From: Actinokineospora inagensis DSM 44258
GTDB lineage: Bacteria > Actinomycetota > Actinomycetes > Mycobacteriales > Pseudonocardiaceae
Assembly (NCBI RefSeq): GCF_000482865.1
Contig: NZ_AXWW01000007.1
Span: forward strand, 62,001 to 126,000
Reading direction: 5' to 3'
DNA length: 64,000 bases
The first letter of the stretch is position 1, and the number at the start of each line of letters is the position of its first letter. The notes beneath the pieces are model-generated. The model was not told the DNA's origin, did not search any database, and worked only from the letters and a program-made list of their open reading frames with translations. Both the position numbers and the translations under genes were made by a program. Below, one piece after another: positions 54,413 to 64,000 of this stretch.

Positions 54413-55291
54413 TCAACCGCCCCCACCCGCTCCGGCACCCGCCGGATCTGTGGCCGACAACGTCGCCGCGGCCTTCTTACCCCGGCTCAGCCGCCGCTCG
54501 ACGTACACCGCCAAGCGGCTTACCCCGTAGTTCACCGCGATGAACAACGCGGCCACGACCAGGTACACCTGGATCGGGTTGCCCAGGTTCTGGATGATGA
54601 TGCCCGCGGTCCGCACCGTCTCCTCGTAGCTGATGATGAACCCGAGCGAGGTGTCCTTCAGCACCACCACCAGTTGGCTGATCAGCGCGGGCAGCATCGC
54701 CCGGAACGCCTGCGGCAGCAGGACCAGCCCCAGCACCTGCGCCCGGCGCAGGCCGAGGGACTCCGCGGCCTCCCGCTGCCCGGTCGGCAGCGAGTTCACC
54801 CCGGCGCGCACGATCTCCGCGATGATCACCGAGTTGTACACGGTCAGCCCGATGACCAGGAACCACAGGTTGTCCAGGTCGACGCCGAGGGTCGGCAGCA
54901 CCCGGGCGGCGAAGAAGATCGAGATGACCACCGGGACACCGCGGAACAGCTCGATGAACCCGACCACCAGCCAGCGGTACCACCGGGACGCCGTGATCCG
55001 CAGCACCGCCAGCAGGGTCCCGATCACCAGCGAGAACGCCATCGCCAGCGCGGCCGCCACCAGCGTGTTGACCAGCGCGCCGCCCAGCAGGTTCCACACC
55101 TGGTCGAACGTGTCGGACGACGGGTTGACCAGCGGGTCCCACTTCTCGGCGCTGAACTGGCCCTTCTCGTCGAGCCGGGAGCCGACGACGGCCAGCACGG
55201 CGACGACCAGCAGCCCGGCCAGCACGCTGCCGACCAGCGTCCGCCGCCGCGTGCGCGGTCCGGGGGCGTCGTAGAGCACGGACGTGGTCAT
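54413..55291 (-). CDS. gluD: Glutamate ABC transporter permease GluD
   Basis: 292 residues of the HisM/amino-acid permease family: five or more membrane helices, the ABC-contact EAA loop EAAESLGLRRAQVLGLVLLP, and a C-terminal tail of Gly/Ala. It forms a channel with GluC. ATG start at 55291 overlaps the gluC stop (ATGA). Confidence 0.9.
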   Translation of the reverse strand: MTTSVLYDAPGPRTRRRTLVGSVLAGLLVVAVLAVVGSRLDEKGQFSAEKWDPLVNPSSDTFDQVWNLLGGALVNTLVAAALAMAFSLVIGTLLAVLRITASRWYRWLVVGFIELFRGVPVVISIFFAARVLPTLGVDLDNLWFLVIGLTVYNSVIIAEIVRAGVNSLPTGQREAAESLGLRRAQVLGLVLLPQAFRAMLPALISQLVVVLKDTSLGFIISYEETVRTAGIIIQNLGNPIQVYLVVAALFIAVNYGVSRLAVYVERRLSRGKKAAATLSATDPAGAGAGGGG

Positions 55292-55938
55292 CGCGCGATC
55301 GCCACCTTCCGCTCCAGCAGGCCGAGCAGCAGGCCACCGGGGATGGTGATGGCCAGGTACCCGAGGACGACCCCGGTCAGCACCGGCAGCGCCGCCTCAC
55401 CGCGGGCGGAGGTGAGCGTGTCGCCGACGGCGAACAGGTCGCCGCCGACGCCGAACGCGCCGACGATGGCCGAGTTCTTGATCATCGCGATGATCACGCT
55501 GCCCAGCGGCGGCACCACCGTGCGCAGCGCCTGCGGCAGCACGACCGACGTCAGCGACTGGCCGAACGTCAGCCCGACCGCGCGCGCCGCCTCCGCCTGC
55601 CCGGCGGGCACCGAGTTGACACCGGCGCGGACCGCCTCGCAGACGAACGCCGAGGTGTACAGCACCAAACCGGTGACACCGAACCAGAAGTAGGCGCCGT
55701 TGACGCCGATCTCCGGCAGCCCGAACGCGCAGAAGAACAGCACCACGGTCAGCGGGCAGTTGCGGAACACGGTGACCCAGGCGGTGCCGACCCAGCGCAG
55801 CGGCGGGACCGGTGATACCCGGAACCCGGCGACGACCGTGCCGAGCACCAGTGCGCCGACCGCGGCGAGCGCGCAGATCTTCAAGGTCTGCAGGAACCCG
55901 TCGCGGTAGAGCGAGAAGTTGTCGAGGATGACGTTCAC
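55288..55938 (-). CDS. gluC: Glutamate ABC transporter permease GluC
   Basis: 216 residues, amino-acid ABC permease with the EAA loop AEAARAVGLTFGQSLTSVVLP and five membrane helices. It pairs with GluD. GTG start at 55938. The run gluA-gluB-gluC-gluD in this order next to recA-recX and miaB is the Corynebacterium arrangement. Confidence 0.9.
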   Translation of the reverse strand: MNVILDNFSLYRDGFLQTLKICALAAVGALVLGTVVAGFRVSPVPPLRWVGTAWVTVFRNCPLTVVLFFCAFGLPEIGVNGAYFWFGVTGLVLYTSAFVCEAVRAGVNSVPAGQAEAARAVGLTFGQSLTSVVLPQALRTVVPPLGSVIIAMIKNSAIVGAFGVGGDLFAVGDTLTSARGEAALPVLTGVVLGYLAITIPGGLLLGLLERKVAIAR

Positions 55939-56008
55939 GGGGTCTCCCAGCCCGGTAGGGCGGCGGGGTGCCCGCCACGGACCGCGGCGGGCACCCCGAG
56001 TGCGCCGA

Positions 56009-56893
56009 TCAGCTACAGGTGTCCAGGTCCGGCAGCTTCGGCGCGTCCGGCGCCACCTTGCCCGCCGTGTCCTGCCACGCCTTCTCGTAGCTGCCGTCGC
56101 CCGCCGCCGCCTTGAGCGTGTCGTCGATGAACTGGCAGAACTTCGTGTCGCCCTTCTTGATGCCGATGCCGTAGGGCTCGGTGGTGAACGGCTTGCCCAC
56201 CAGCTTGAACGCGCCCGCGGACTTGTCGACCAGGCCGAGCAGGATGACGTTGTCCGTGGTGACCACGTCGACCTGGTTGTTCTTCAACGCGTCCGCGCAC
56301 TTGGAGTACACGTCGAACAGGACCACGTTCGCCGGGTCGACGTACTTCTTGATGGTCTCGGCGGGGGTGGACCCGGTCACCGAGCACACCCGCGCGTTGG
56401 CCGCCTTCAGCGACTCCGGGCCGGTGATCGCGGAGTTGTCCTTCTTCACCATCAGGTCCTGACCCGCCTCGTAGTACGGGCCCGCGAAGGAGATCCGCTC
56501 CTTGCGCTTGTCGTTGATGGTGTAGGTCGCCACGATCAGGTCGACCTTGCCCTGCTCGATGTACTCCTCGCGGACCTTGGACTGGGTCTCCACCCACTCG
56601 ATCTTGTCCGCGCCGACGCCGAGCTTGGCCGCGACCAGCTTGGCGATCTCCACGTCGAACCCGGTCGGCTTGTTGTCCAGGCCCTTCAGGCCGAACAGCG
56701 GCTGGTCGAACTTGGTGCCGATGCGGATCTTCCCCGCGTCCTTGAGCTTGGCCATGGTGGTCCCGGCGTCGAACGTGGCCGAGGTGTTCACCGGCGGGTT
56801 CGACGAGCCGGTGTCCTTGCCGCCACCGCAGGCGGCCACCGTGCAGGCCAGTGCGGCGGCCGCGGTGCCGAACATCAGGCGCCGGAGTCGCAT
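56009..56893 (-). CDS. gluB: Glutamate-binding lipoprotein GluB
   Basis: 294 residues. MRLRRLMFGTAAAALACTVAACGG has the lipobox TVAAC, so the protein is anchored on the outer face of the membrane. The solute-binding type-3 signature GFDVEIAKLVAAKLG and conserved VDLIVATYTINDKRKERISF place it in the glutamate/aspartate family. ATG 56893 has GAGGGAG upstream; an earlier ATG at 56923 is rejected. Confidence 0.92.
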   Translation of the reverse strand: MRLRRLMFGTAAAALACTVAACGGGKDTGSSNPPVNTSATFDAGTTMAKLKDAGKIRIGTKFDQPLFGLKGLDNKPTGFDVEIAKLVAAKLGVGADKIEWVETQSKVREEYIEQGKVDLIVATYTINDKRKERISFAGPYYEAGQDLMVKKDNSAITGPESLKAANARVCSVTGSTPAETIKKYVDPANVVLFDVYSKCADALKNNQVDVVTTDNVILLGLVDKSAGAFKLVGKPFTTEPYGIGIKKGDTKFCQFIDDTLKAAAGDGSYEKAWQDTAGKVAPDAPKLPDLDTCS

Positions 56894-56958
56894 GTGTGCT
56901 CCCTCGTGTCGCAGGCTGGGCACGCCAGCCCGTTCGGTTGTCGGTACGGGCGAACGCG

Positions 56959-57714
56959 TCAGTGGGTGAGGATCTTGCCCAGGAAGTCCTTGGCGCGCGC
57001 GGACTTCGGGGCGGTGAAGAACTCGGCGGGTGTGCCGTCCTCGACGACCTCGCCGTCGGACATGAAGATCACCCGATGGGCGGCCTTGCGCGCGAAGCCC
57101 ATCTCGTGCGTGACCACCAGCATGGTCATCCCGTCGGCGGCCAGCGCGGTCATCACGTCCAGCACCTCTTGGACCATCTCGGGGTCCAGCGCCGAGGTCG
57201 GCTCGTCGAACAGCATCACCTTGGGGCGCATGGCCAACGCGCGGGCGATCGCGGCGCGTTGCTGTTGCCCACCGGACAACTGCGCCGGGTACTTGTCGGC
57301 TTGGTCGGCGATTCCCACGCGCTCAAGCAATTCCAGCCCGGTCTTGCGCGCGTCCGGCACGGCCTGCCCGCGCACCTTGACCGGTGCCAGCGTGACGTTC
57401 TCCAGGATCGTCTTGTGCGCGAACAGGTTGAACGACTGGAACACCATGCCCACCTCGGCGCGCAGCCGGGCCAGGTCGCGGCCCTCCGACGGCAGCGGGC
57501 GCCCGTCCACCTCGATCACCCCGGAGTCGATGGGCTCCAACCGGTTCACCGCCCGGCACAGCGTCGACTTCCCGGAGCCGGAGGGCCCCAACACCACCAC
57601 GACCTGGCCCTTCGGCACGTCCAGGCTGATCTTCTTGAGCACGTGCAGTTGACCGAAGAACTTGTCGACCGCGGCCATCCGGATCATCGGCCGATCGGTG
57701 GTCTCCTCGCTCAT
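56959..57714 (-). CDS. gluA: Glutamate ABC transporter ATPase GluA
   Basis: 251 residues with Walker [11 protein letters not shown]-loop FQSFNLF, signature LSGGQQQR, Walker [13 protein letters not shown] and H-loop VVTHEMGF. It powers uptake of glutamate. ATG 57714 has GGAGGA upstream; the longer frame to 57801 enters the divergent promoter. First gene of gluABCD, divergent from the response regulator. Confidence 0.95.
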   Translation of the reverse strand: MSEETTDRPMIRMAAVDKFFGQLHVLKKISLDVPKGQVVVVLGPSGSGKSTLCRAVNRLEPIDSGVIEVDGRPLPSEGRDLARLRAEVGMVFQSFNLFAHKTILENVTLAPVKVRGQAVPDARKTGLELLERVGIADQADKYPAQLSGGQQQRAAIARALAMRPKVMLFDEPTSALDPEMVQEVLDVMTALAADGMTMLVVTHEMGFARKAAHRVIFMSDGEVVEDGTPAEFFTAPKSARAKDFLGKILTH

Positions 57715-57862
57715 GGTCTCCTCCGTGCGCGGTGCTCTCGCGGTGCGCGTCAGGGGTCTGCGGGTGCGCGTTGGCGGAAACCTACCCCGCGGGGCCACCA
57801 CTCCCCCCGGCCTTGAGCAACACTTAGGGTCTCAACTCTGTCACACGGGAGCCCTGGGGACC

Positions 57863-58552
57863 ATGGAGGTGCGCGTGCGGGTGCTGCTGGTGGAGGACGA
57901 CGACCGGGTCGCGGACGCGTTGATCCCGGCCCTGGCGCGGCGGGGTCTCGCGGTGCGCAGACTCGCTTCCGGCGCGGGCGTGCTGGGCCTGGTACCGGAG
58001 GTCGACGTCGTGCTGCTCGACCTCGGGCTGCCGGACGTGGACGGGGTGGTCCTGTGTCGACAGATCAGGGCGGCCAGCGACGTCGCCGTCATCGTGGTGT
58101 CCGCGCGCGGCGAGGTCGACGACCGCATCATGGGATTGCGTGCGGGCGCCGACGACTACCTGGTGAAGCCCTATGACGTGGACGAGTTGGTGGCGCGCGT
58201 GCACGCCGTGCGCAGACGCCGGTCCGACCGCGGCGGCGCGCCCGCGGGCGTGGTGGAACTCGACGGTGTGCGGGTGGACTTCGACCGGCACGAGGTCACT
58301 GTGGACGGTGAGCCGGTGCCGCTGTCCCGCAAGGAGTTCCAGGTGTTCGCGCTCATCGTCGACGCGCGGGGCGCGGTGTGCGGGCGGGAACAGATCCTCG
58401 GCGAGGTGTGGGGACAGCCGGGCGCGGCGGAAAACCGCTCGCTGGACGTGCACGTGGCCACGCTGCGCACCAAACTCGGCAGGCCCGCTCTTATCGAGAC
58501 CGTTCGGGGGGTCGGTTACCGCCTGTCGGGGCAACCGGGCAGACTCGCGTAA
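57863..58552 (+). CDS. OmpR-family response regulator
   Basis: 229 residues. The receiver domain has the acidic pair VEDDD, phospho-acceptor Asp in VVLLDLGLPD and the Lys in YLVKPYD; the C-terminal winged helix (SRKEFQVFALIVDARGAVC, and the recognition helix of VHVATLRTKLG) binds DNA. ATG 57863; a GTG at 57875 after GGAGG is an equally good start. Followed 39 bases on by its histidine kinase. Confidence 0.92.
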   Translation: MEVRVRVLLVEDDDRVADALIPALARRGLAVRRLASGAGVLGLVPEVDVVLLDLGLPDVDGVVLCRQIRAASDVAVIVVSARGEVDDRIMGLRAGADDYLVKPYDVDELVARVHAVRRRRSDRGGAPAGVVELDGVRVDFDRHEVTVDGEPVPLSRKEFQVFALIVDARGAVCGREQILGEVWGQPGAAENRSLDVHVATLRTKLGRPALIETVRGVGYRLSGQPGRLA

Positions 58553-58591
58553 GAGACCTGCCAGTCCCACCGGCATCGCGGGGGAGGTGTG

Positions 58592-60001
58592 ATGCGCACT
58601 CGGCTGCTCGGCATGGTGCTGTTCCTGGTGGCGTTGCTCGTGTTCGGGCTCGGCCTGCCGTTGGCGCTGTCGGTGGCCGGTTCAGAGCAGCAGAAGATGT
58701 TCCTGGACCGCCTTGCGGACACCAACCGCTTCGCGTCGATGGCTCAGACACCGCTGACAGACGGCACTCCCGACTTGCTGCAAGAGGAACTAGGCCGTTA
58801 CTACGACCTTTACGGCATCCGTGTGCTCATCGTCGACCAAGACGGTTCGCCACAAGTGAGTTCCGGGCCGCGCAACCAGCCCGCCCCGGTAAACCTCACC
58901 GACGACGACGTGCGCCAGCAGATGCAGCGCGCGCTCGCGGGCAGGCGACCGGAACCGGGGTCGTTGCTGCTGCCGTGGGACGACCGGCCGATGGTGCTGG
59001 CCGGTCCGGTGCTGGTCGACGGCGAGGTGCGCGGCGCGGTCATCACCGTCTCACCCACCGACAGCGGCCGCACCCGGGTCACCTGGTGGTGGCTGGGCAT
59101 CGTGGTCGGCGGGGTGGTGGCGTTCGGCATCGCGCTGTTGCTGGCGGTACCGGTGGTGCAGTGGATCCTGCGGCCGGTGCGCAGGCTGGACGAGGCCACC
59201 GGGTCGCTGGTCGCCGCCGTGGTCAGCGGCAGGCAGGCGGACCGGGTCGGCGACGAGCACGGGCCGCCGGAGCTGCGGAAACTGGTGCGCTCGTTCGACC
59301 AGATGGCGTCCAGCGTCGGCGACGCCCTGGCCGCCCAGCGCGCCTTCGTCGCCGACGCGTCGCACCAACTGCGCAACCCGCTGACCGCGCTCAAGCTGCG
59401 GCTGGTCAACCTGGAGGGCCACGTCGACGTCGAGGCCGAGGACCACCGGGTCGCCGCCGCCGCCGAGGCCAACCGGCTCAACCAGATCCTCGACGAGCTG
59501 CTCGCCATGGCCAGGGCGGAGAACGCGGGCGGCGAGCTGCTGCCGGTCGACGTGGACGAGGTCGTCGCCGAGCGGGTCGCCGACTGGCGCGTGGTCGCCG
59601 CGTCCCGCGACATCACCCTCGACACCGAGGGGTCCGCAGGCACGGTCCGTGCACTGGCACCGGCGCGTGGTCTGGACGGAATCCTGGATGCCTTGCTGGA
59701 CAACGCCCTCAAGTTCACCGAACGCGGTAGCGCTGTCCGCGTCTCTATCTACGTCGATCGGTCTAGCGGTTCCGTTGTGCGCGTAAGCGTGCGGGACCAC
59801 GGACCGGGCCTACGGGCAGACGAGTTGGAACGCGCCACGGACCGGTTTTGGCGCAGCAACAGCCATCAGAACGTGCCCGGCTCCGGGCTGGGTCTCGCGA
59901 TCGTCAGCCGGGTTGTCGCGCGCGCGGGGGGCCACCTGCGCCTAGACCTACCCGAAGACGGCGGCCTCCGCGTCTCGGTAGACCTACCGGCGCAGGACTA
60001 A
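58592..60001 (+). CDS. Sensor histidine kinase
   Basis: 469 residues: membrane helix 1 ([20 protein letters not shown]), an extracytoplasmic sensor of about 130 residues, helix 2 ([20 protein letters not shown]), HAMP, HisKA with the phospho-His in [15 protein letters not shown], and a HATPase with N-box DNALKF and G-box RDHGPGL. ATG 58592 has GGGGAGG just upstream (a GTG at 58589 is also possible). The stop overlaps the convergent TAXI protein gene by four bases. Probably senses a small organic acid through that protein. Confidence 0.92.
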   Translation: MRTRLLGMVLFLVALLVFGLGLPLALSVAGSEQQKMFLDRLADTNRFASMAQTPLTDGTPDLLQEELGRYYDLYGIRVLIVDQDGSPQVSSGPRNQPAPVNLTDDDVRQQMQRALAGRRPEPGSLLLPWDDRPMVLAGPVLVDGEVRGAVITVSPTDSGRTRVTWWWLGIVVGGVVAFGIALLLAVPVVQWILRPVRRLDEATGSLVAAVVSGRQADRVGDEHGPPELRKLVRSFDQMASSVGDALAAQRAFVADASHQLRNPLTALKLRLVNLEGHVDVEAEDHRVAAAAEANRLNQILDELLAMARAENAGGELLPVDVDEVVAERVADWRVVAASRDITLDTEGSAGTVRALAPARGLDGILDALLDNALKFTERGSAVRVSIYVDRSSGSVVRVSVRDHGPGLRADELERATDRFWRSNSHQNVPGSGLGLAIVSRVVARAGGHLRLDLPEDGGLRVSVDLPAQD

Positions 60002-60957
60002 ACTTTCTCGCCCCTATAGAACTTCTCCGCTCCAGGGTGGAGCCTCACCGGGTCGGTCTCGATCGCGGACTGCATGTCTATCGCCAACGCCGCCGGGGTC
60101 TGCTTGGCCAGGTCCGGCAGCGCGGCGAACAACTCCCGCACCAAACCCTCCGCCAAGTCGTCGGACATCTGGTCGGTCACCAGCAGGAAGTTCGGCACCG
60201 CCAGCGTGTTCACCGGCGCGCCCGCCAGGTGGTACACCGACGCCGGGATCGACGCCGTGTTGTACACCGGGAACTGCTTGCGCAGTCGCGGGATCTCCGC
60301 CGCCAAGTCCAACAGCCGGAGTGGCAGCACCTGCTCCAACGTCGAGATCGACGGGGTGGGCAGCCCACCGGACCAGAAGAACGCGTCGATCTGGCGGTTC
60401 TTCAACGCCTCGATCGACTGCCCCAGGTCCATCGACCGCTCGGTCAGCAGCCCCGGCCCGTCCAACCCGGTCAGCGCCAGCAGCCGCTTGGCGATCAACT
60501 CCACCCCGGAGTCCTTCGCGCCGACCGCCACCCGCATCCCGCGCAGGTCGGCGATGTCCTGGATGGGGCCGTCGTCGCGCACCACCACGTGCAGGTAGTC
60601 GTCGTAGATGCGGGCCAGCGCGCGCGGCGACCGCGGTCCGGACGTCGGCTGCGCGGCCACGTCCGCGGCGCTGAACGCGATGTCCACGTCGCCGGAGAGC
60701 AGCCGCTTCACGTTGTCCGGCGACCCGCCGGTCTCCAGTACCACCGGCTTGCTGTCCATCCCCAGCCGGTTCTGCCACGTGCCCGCCATGAACTGGGCGA
60801 TCGTGCTGTACACCCCGGACTTGTTGCCCGCCGCGATCCGCAGCCGCGCCGTCGGGAACTGGGCGTCGCAGCCCGCCACCGTGACCAGCGGGACCAGCGC
60901 GACGAGGACCGCGACCACGGCCGCGAACACCCTGCCGGTCGACCTGCCGCGCGCCAT
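59998..60957 (-). CDS. TAXI-family solute-binding lipoprotein, orphan
   Basis: 319 residues. The signal [26 protein letters not shown] ends in a lipobox. The body has TAXI-family motifs ([56 protein letters not shown]), the substrate-binding proteins of TRAP-T transporters. No DctQ/DctM-type membrane genes are in the window, so it is an orphan. Convergent overlap with the sensor kinase suggests it presents ligand to that kinase, as in TctD/E-like pairs; this is inference. Confidence 0.88.
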   Translation of the reverse strand: MARGRSTGRVFAAVVAVLVALVPLVTVAGCDAQFPTARLRIAAGNKSGVYSTIAQFMAGTWQNRLGMDSKPVVLETGGSPDNVKRLLSGDVDIAFSAADVAAQPTSGPRSPRALARIYDDYLHVVVRDDGPIQDIADLRGMRVAVGAKDSGVELIAKRLLALTGLDGPGLLTERSMDLGQSIEALKNRQIDAFFWSGGLPTPSISTLEQVLPLRLLDLAAEIPRLRKQFPVYNTASIPASVYHLAGAPVNTLAVPNFLLVTDQMSDDLAEGLVRELFAALPDLAKQTPAALAIDMQSAIETDPVRLHPGAEKFYRGEKV

Positions 60958-61071
60958 TGCACGATGGTGCCAGAGCCCAGCCGCGCGCCGTGCGGTCAAC
61001 CGGGAAACCGCCACCGGGTGGCCGGGCAGTATCGGCCGGGTGCCCGGCCGGGCGTACCCTCGGACACCGAG

Positions 61072-62532
61072 ATGAGCGCGCGCACCTACCAAGTCCGCAC
61101 CTACGGGTGCCAGATGAACGTCCACGACTCCGAGCGGCTGTCCGGCCTGCTGGAGGACGCGGGCTACGTCGCCGCGCCCGAGGGCGCCACCGCCGACGTC
61201 GTCGTGTTCAACACCTGCGCGGTCCGGGAGAACGCCGACAACAAGCTGTACGGCAACCTCGGCCACCTCGCCCCGGCGAAGACGGCCAACCCGGACATGC
61301 AGATCGCCGTCGGCGGCTGCCTCGCCCAGAAGGACCGCGGCGAGATCGTCCGCCGGGCGCCCTGGGTGGACGTCGTGTTCGGCACGCACAACATCGGCTC
61401 GCTGCCGACCCTGCTCGACCGCGCCCGGCACAACCAGCGCGCCGAGGTCGAGATCCTGGAGTCGCTCGAGGTCTTCCCGTCCACGCTGCCCGCCCGCCGC
61501 GACTCCGCGCACTCCGGCTGGGTGTCGATCTCGGTCGGCTGCAACAACACGTGCACCTTCTGCATCGTCCCCGCGCTGCGCGGCCGCGAACGCGACCGCC
61601 GCCCCGGCGACGTGCTGGCCGAGGTGTCCGCCCTGGTCGCCGAGGGTGTCCTTGAGGTCACCCTGCTCGGCCAGAACGTCAACTCGTACGGCGTGGAGTT
61701 CGGCGACCGTTTCGCCTTCGGCAAGCTCCTGCGCGCCTGCGGCGACGTCGACGGCCTGGAGCGGGTCCGATTCACCTCCCCGCACCCGAAGGACTTCACC
61801 GACGACGTCATCGCCGCCATGGCGGAGACGCCGAACGTGTGCCACCAGTTGCACATGCCGCTGCAGTCCGGGTCGGACCGGGTGCTGCGCGAGATGCGCC
61901 GCTCGTACCGCACCCAGCGCTACCTGTCGATCATCGACAACGTGCGCGCCGCCATGCCGGACGCCGCCATCACCACCGACATCATCGTCGGCTTCCCCGG
62001 CGAGACCGAGGCGGACTTCCAGGCCACCCTGGACGTCGTCGAACGCTGCCGGTTCACCAACGCGTTCACCTTCCAGTACTCCAAGCGCCCCGGCACCCCG
62101 GCCGCCACGATGCCCGACCAACTGCCGAAGGAGGTCGTGCAGGAACGCTACGACCGCCTCATCGCGCTGCAGAACGACATCGCCTGGCAGTTGAACAAAG
62201 AACAGGTCGGGCGGACCGTCGAGGTCGTCGTCGCCACCGGCGAGGGCCGCAAGGACGCCGACACCCACCGCCTCAGCGGCCGCGCCCGCGACCACCGCCT
62301 GGTCCACTTCGCCCCCGGCGACACCCCCGCGATCCGCCCCGGCGACGTCGTCGAGACCGTGATCACCTACGCCGCCCCGCACCACCTGGTCGCCGACGGC
62401 GCACTCGTCAGCCACCGCCGCACCCGGGCGGGCGACAACCACGAGGCGGGCATCCGCCCCAAAACCGCGGGTGTCAGCCTCGGCCTCCCCGCCTTCGGCC
62501 AACCCCCCACCACCGCCGGAGGCTGCGGATGA
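61072..62532 (+). CDS. miaB: tRNA-2-methylthio-N6-dimethylallyladenosine synthase
   Basis: 486 residues. N-terminal cluster cysteines in [14 protein letters not shown] and GGCLAQ bind the auxiliary 4Fe-4S centre; the radical-SAM motif CNNTCTFC (in [18 protein letters not shown]) follows, then a C-terminal TRAM domain ([14 protein letters not shown]...). MiaB methylthiolates i6A37 of tRNAs reading UNN codons. ATG 61072 removes a long upstream open extension. Its TGA overlaps the next ATG. Confidence 0.96.
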   Translation: MSARTYQVRTYGCQMNVHDSERLSGLLEDAGYVAAPEGATADVVVFNTCAVRENADNKLYGNLGHLAPAKTANPDMQIAVGGCLAQKDRGEIVRRAPWVDVVFGTHNIGSLPTLLDRARHNQRAEVEILESLEVFPSTLPARRDSAHSGWVSISVGCNNTCTFCIVPALRGRERDRRPGDVLAEVSALVAEGVLEVTLLGQNVNSYGVEFGDRFAFGKLLRACGDVDGLERVRFTSPHPKDFTDDVIAAMAETPNVCHQLHMPLQSGSDRVLREMRRSYRTQRYLSIIDNVRAAMPDAAITTDIIVGFPGETEADFQATLDVVERCRFTNAFTFQYSKRPGTPAATMPDQLPKEVVQERYDRLIALQNDIAWQLNKEQVGRTVEVVVATGEGRKDADTHRLSGRARDHRLVHFAPGDTPAIRPGDVVETVITYAAPHHLVADGALVSHRRTRAGDNHEAGIRPKTAGVSLGLPAFGQPPTTAGGCG

Positions 62533-63011
62533 CCGAAGACCAGGACCTCGCCACCCTCAAACGCGACATCGACGCCGTCGAACGCGCCGCCCCGGTGGAC
62601 CTGGGTCTGCGCGCCATCATCCTGGCCATCGCCGTCTTCGTCCTGATCGTCGGCTACGTCCTCCCCTGGATGGGCTCCGCCGCGGGCTGGCAGGTCCTCC
62701 TCGCCGCGGGCGACGCCACCGGCAAGGCGGGCGCCGTCCCCCGCCTGTTCGCGGGCACCTCGCTGGCTTTCGGCATCCTCGCCTCCGCCATCGCCCTGAT
62801 CCTGCGCCGCTGGACCCTCACCTGGATCGCCGCCCTCGGCGGCTGGTTCGCCGCCGTCGACGGCCTCCTCGCCATCTGGACCCGCCAATCCACCTCGGGC
62901 ACCCACTCGCCCGGCCCCGGCATCGGCTTGATCATCAGCGAGATCGCCATCATCACCCTCGCCGCCCTCTGGTTCAAGACGACCTGGTCCCGCCCCTACC
63001 AGAAGCGGTAA
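62529..63011 (+). CDS. Rv2732c-like membrane protein coupled to miaB
   Basis: 160 residues with four membrane helices ([58 protein letters not shown] and [17 protein letters not shown]). An acidic N-terminus ([21 protein letters not shown]) precedes them. It overlaps the miaB stop (ATGA), as in Mtb, where Rv2732c follows miaB (Rv2733c). Function unknown. Confidence 0.88.
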   Translation: MTEDQDLATLKRDIDAVERAAPVDLGLRAIILAIAVFVLIVGYVLPWMGSAAGWQVLLAAGDATGKAGAVPRLFAGTSLAFGILASAIALILRRWTLTWIAALGGWFAAVDGLLAIWTRQSTSGTHSPGPGIGLIISEIAIITLAALWFKTTWSRPYQKR

Positions 63012-63654
63012 CCCCTCCCGTTCCCAGCAGCCCCCGAATCAATCCTGCCTGCTCGCACCCACATTCCCCGGCAATCACCCGTCCCCTGTGGACAACTCGC
63101 GCCTGTGTGCACCCTCAATCGCCCCTTTGTGCACCCCCATCGCTCTCTTCTACACCCCGAGCCATCCACATTCCCCACAGCCATCCCCCGTCGCCCAATC
63201 AGACTCCCCACCCAACCCCACCACCCCCTAGGCTTGATTCGGGGGCTGCTCACCACGCCCATCCACCGCCGCGGCGGCCCGTTGTTCGCCGATCCCGAGT
63301 CGCACCAAATGATCGCCGACGCGCACCAGGCCTTGGCGTCAGCAGCAGTGGCACTCGCCCCTGACGTTATCCACATCCCTCACCGCCATTCCCAACCAAC
63401 AAGTGCTGCTCGCCGCCGCCTGCGCCGACCACCTAGGCTCGGATTCGGGGGCTCTTCAACCCGGCCACGACTGTTTCCCCTGGTCGCGTGAATCCCACTG
63501 TGCCAACCGCGCAATCCGAGTTGTCCACATGTCGCTCGGTGGCCCCCAACCCGCTATCGGCGCCGGTCGTGTATCGCCTACGAGGTCCAGGCTTGATTCG
63601 GGGGCTGCTCGATTCGAAGATCTTTTGTCCGAAACCAATAGCGGGTGGGAAAAG
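63012..63654. repeat. Gene-free region with divergent DnaA-box repeat copies
   Basis: Boxes: TGTGGACAA at 63087-63095 (plus strand), a degenerate box at about 63162-63170, TTATCCACA at 63367-63375 and TTGTCCACA at 63521-63529. Three of them are followed about 60 bases on by GGCTTGATTCGGGGGCTG-like motifs (63231, 63436, 63590), and the opposite copy CAGCCCCCGAATCAA lies near 63030. No coding region is seen. The clustering of four box-like sites within 440 bases is unusual. Confidence 0.8.
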
Positions 63655-63695
63655 CGAACGACCCCCGAGCCGCGAGCGCGGACGGGGGTCGTTCG
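63655..63695 (-). terminator. Intrinsic terminator of the DUF349 gene
   Basis: A 13-base-pair stem (CGAACGACCCCCG with its complement, 63655-63667 and 63683-63695) encloses a 15-base loop that itself can pair. On the minus strand it is followed by CTTTT. It lies 12 bases after the DUF349 stop. Confidence 0.8.
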
Positions 63696-63706
63696 AGGGT
63701 GACGCG

Positions 63707-64000
63707 TCAGCGGGTGGCGACGGCCTGTTCGGCGGCGGCGAGCCATTCGCGCCACTGGGCGGCCTGGGCCTCGGCCTGGTCGGCGCGGCGGTTGTCGCCC
63801 GAGGCGCGGGCCTTGGCGGCCTGCGCCTCGAACTGCTCGACGCGTTCGCGGAACTGGGCCGCGCGGGCCTCGGCCTCGGGGTCGGTGCGGCGCCACTGGG
63901 CGTCGGCGGCCGTGCGGACCCGGTCCTCGATGGCGCGGAGCTTGCCCTCCAGGTCGCGGATGCGTTCGCGCGGGACCTTGCCGATCGCCTCCCAGCGTTC
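63707..64000 (-). CDS. DUF349 coiled-coil protein (Rv2731-like), 5' truncated by window
   Basis: The minus-strand frame is open from the right edge to TGA at 63707-63709 and gives the last 97 residues: ERWEAIGKVPRERIRDLEGK contains the W-x2-IG-x-VPR motif of DUF349 repeats, and the rest is a long Ala/Arg/Glu-rich helix ending QAVATR. Mtb Rv2731, next to Rv2732c-miaB, is the same kind of protein. The start lies beyond the window. Role unknown; the helix suggests oligomerisation. Confidence 0.8.
   Translation of the reverse strand, partial: ERWEAIGKVPRERIRDLEGKLRAIEDRVRTAADAQWRRTDPEAEARAAQFRERVEQFEAQAAKARASGDNRRADQAEAQAAQWREWLAAAEQAVATR

Noticed and set aside
59998-62502. 834-residue minus-strand open frame ending in the TAXI protein
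   Set aside because: Residues before ATG 60957 are antisense to miaB; the true start is marked by the lipoprotein signal.

Overview
The window is about 72% G+C with strong G/C third-position bias, GTG/TTG starts and tightly overlapping genes (ATGA and GTGA junctions), which points to a high-GC actinomycete. Mycothiol-dependent enzymes, PASTA/PknL signalling, mycobacterial-type SdhCAB, gluABCD beside recA-recX-miaB, and two actinobacterial SOS boxes support this. Gene content and order fit Pseudonocardiales (Actinokineospora/Saccharothrix-like); that placement is inference from style and synteny.

Left half (about 0-40 kb). This is a scrambled version of the Mycobacterium tuberculosis Rv2169-Rv2188 region: pimB end, fadD15, SRPBCC proteins, an ArsA/Get3 ATPase, an acyltransferase like Rv2182c, the Rv2179c exoribonuclease, aroG, idsA, metF, lppM, pknL and its substrate Rv2175c. 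Lineage-specific insertions break it up. They include a NACHT NTPase between pimB and fadD15, a tspO-amidase-aminoglycoside phosphotransferase operon whose last gene is destroyed and carries a foldback element, a run of three tiny genes (9.2-9.8 kb), a DUF885 peptidase, a cold-shock gene and a desaturase. A carotenoid operon (idsA-crtI-lipoprotein-crtB) lies at 27-32 kb. A LexA-boxed pair (HEPN protein plus mycothiol-dependent enzyme) lies at 36.5-37.8 kb, followed by two tandem double-VOC genes.

Right half (about 40-64 kb). A large Lhr helicase and a membrane-anchored Hsp70-like ATPase are followed by DUF3046-recA-recX with a classic SOS box. Then come a succinate dehydrogenase operon (membrane anchor, flavoprotein, Fe-S protein), the glutamate ABC transporter gluABCD read in the opposite direction, a two-component system with a convergent orphan TAXI solute-binding lipoprotein, miaB with its Rv2732c-type membrane partner, and a DUF349 protein running off the right edge.

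The most unusual signal is not a gene. Long non-coding gaps (15.2-15.65, 32.6-33.1, 37.9-38.5, 45.2 and 63.0-63.6 kb) carry a dispersed repeat ending in TGTGGA(C/T)AACTC, which contains a perfect DnaA box of the actinobacterial type. Ten exact 9-mer matches lie between genes and one inside a gene, whereas well under one is expected by chance at this composition. In several copies the box lies a fixed 54-55 bases after a GC-rich core. At 38.0-38.5 kb the box-like motif is reiterated about every 45 bases for some 540 bases.
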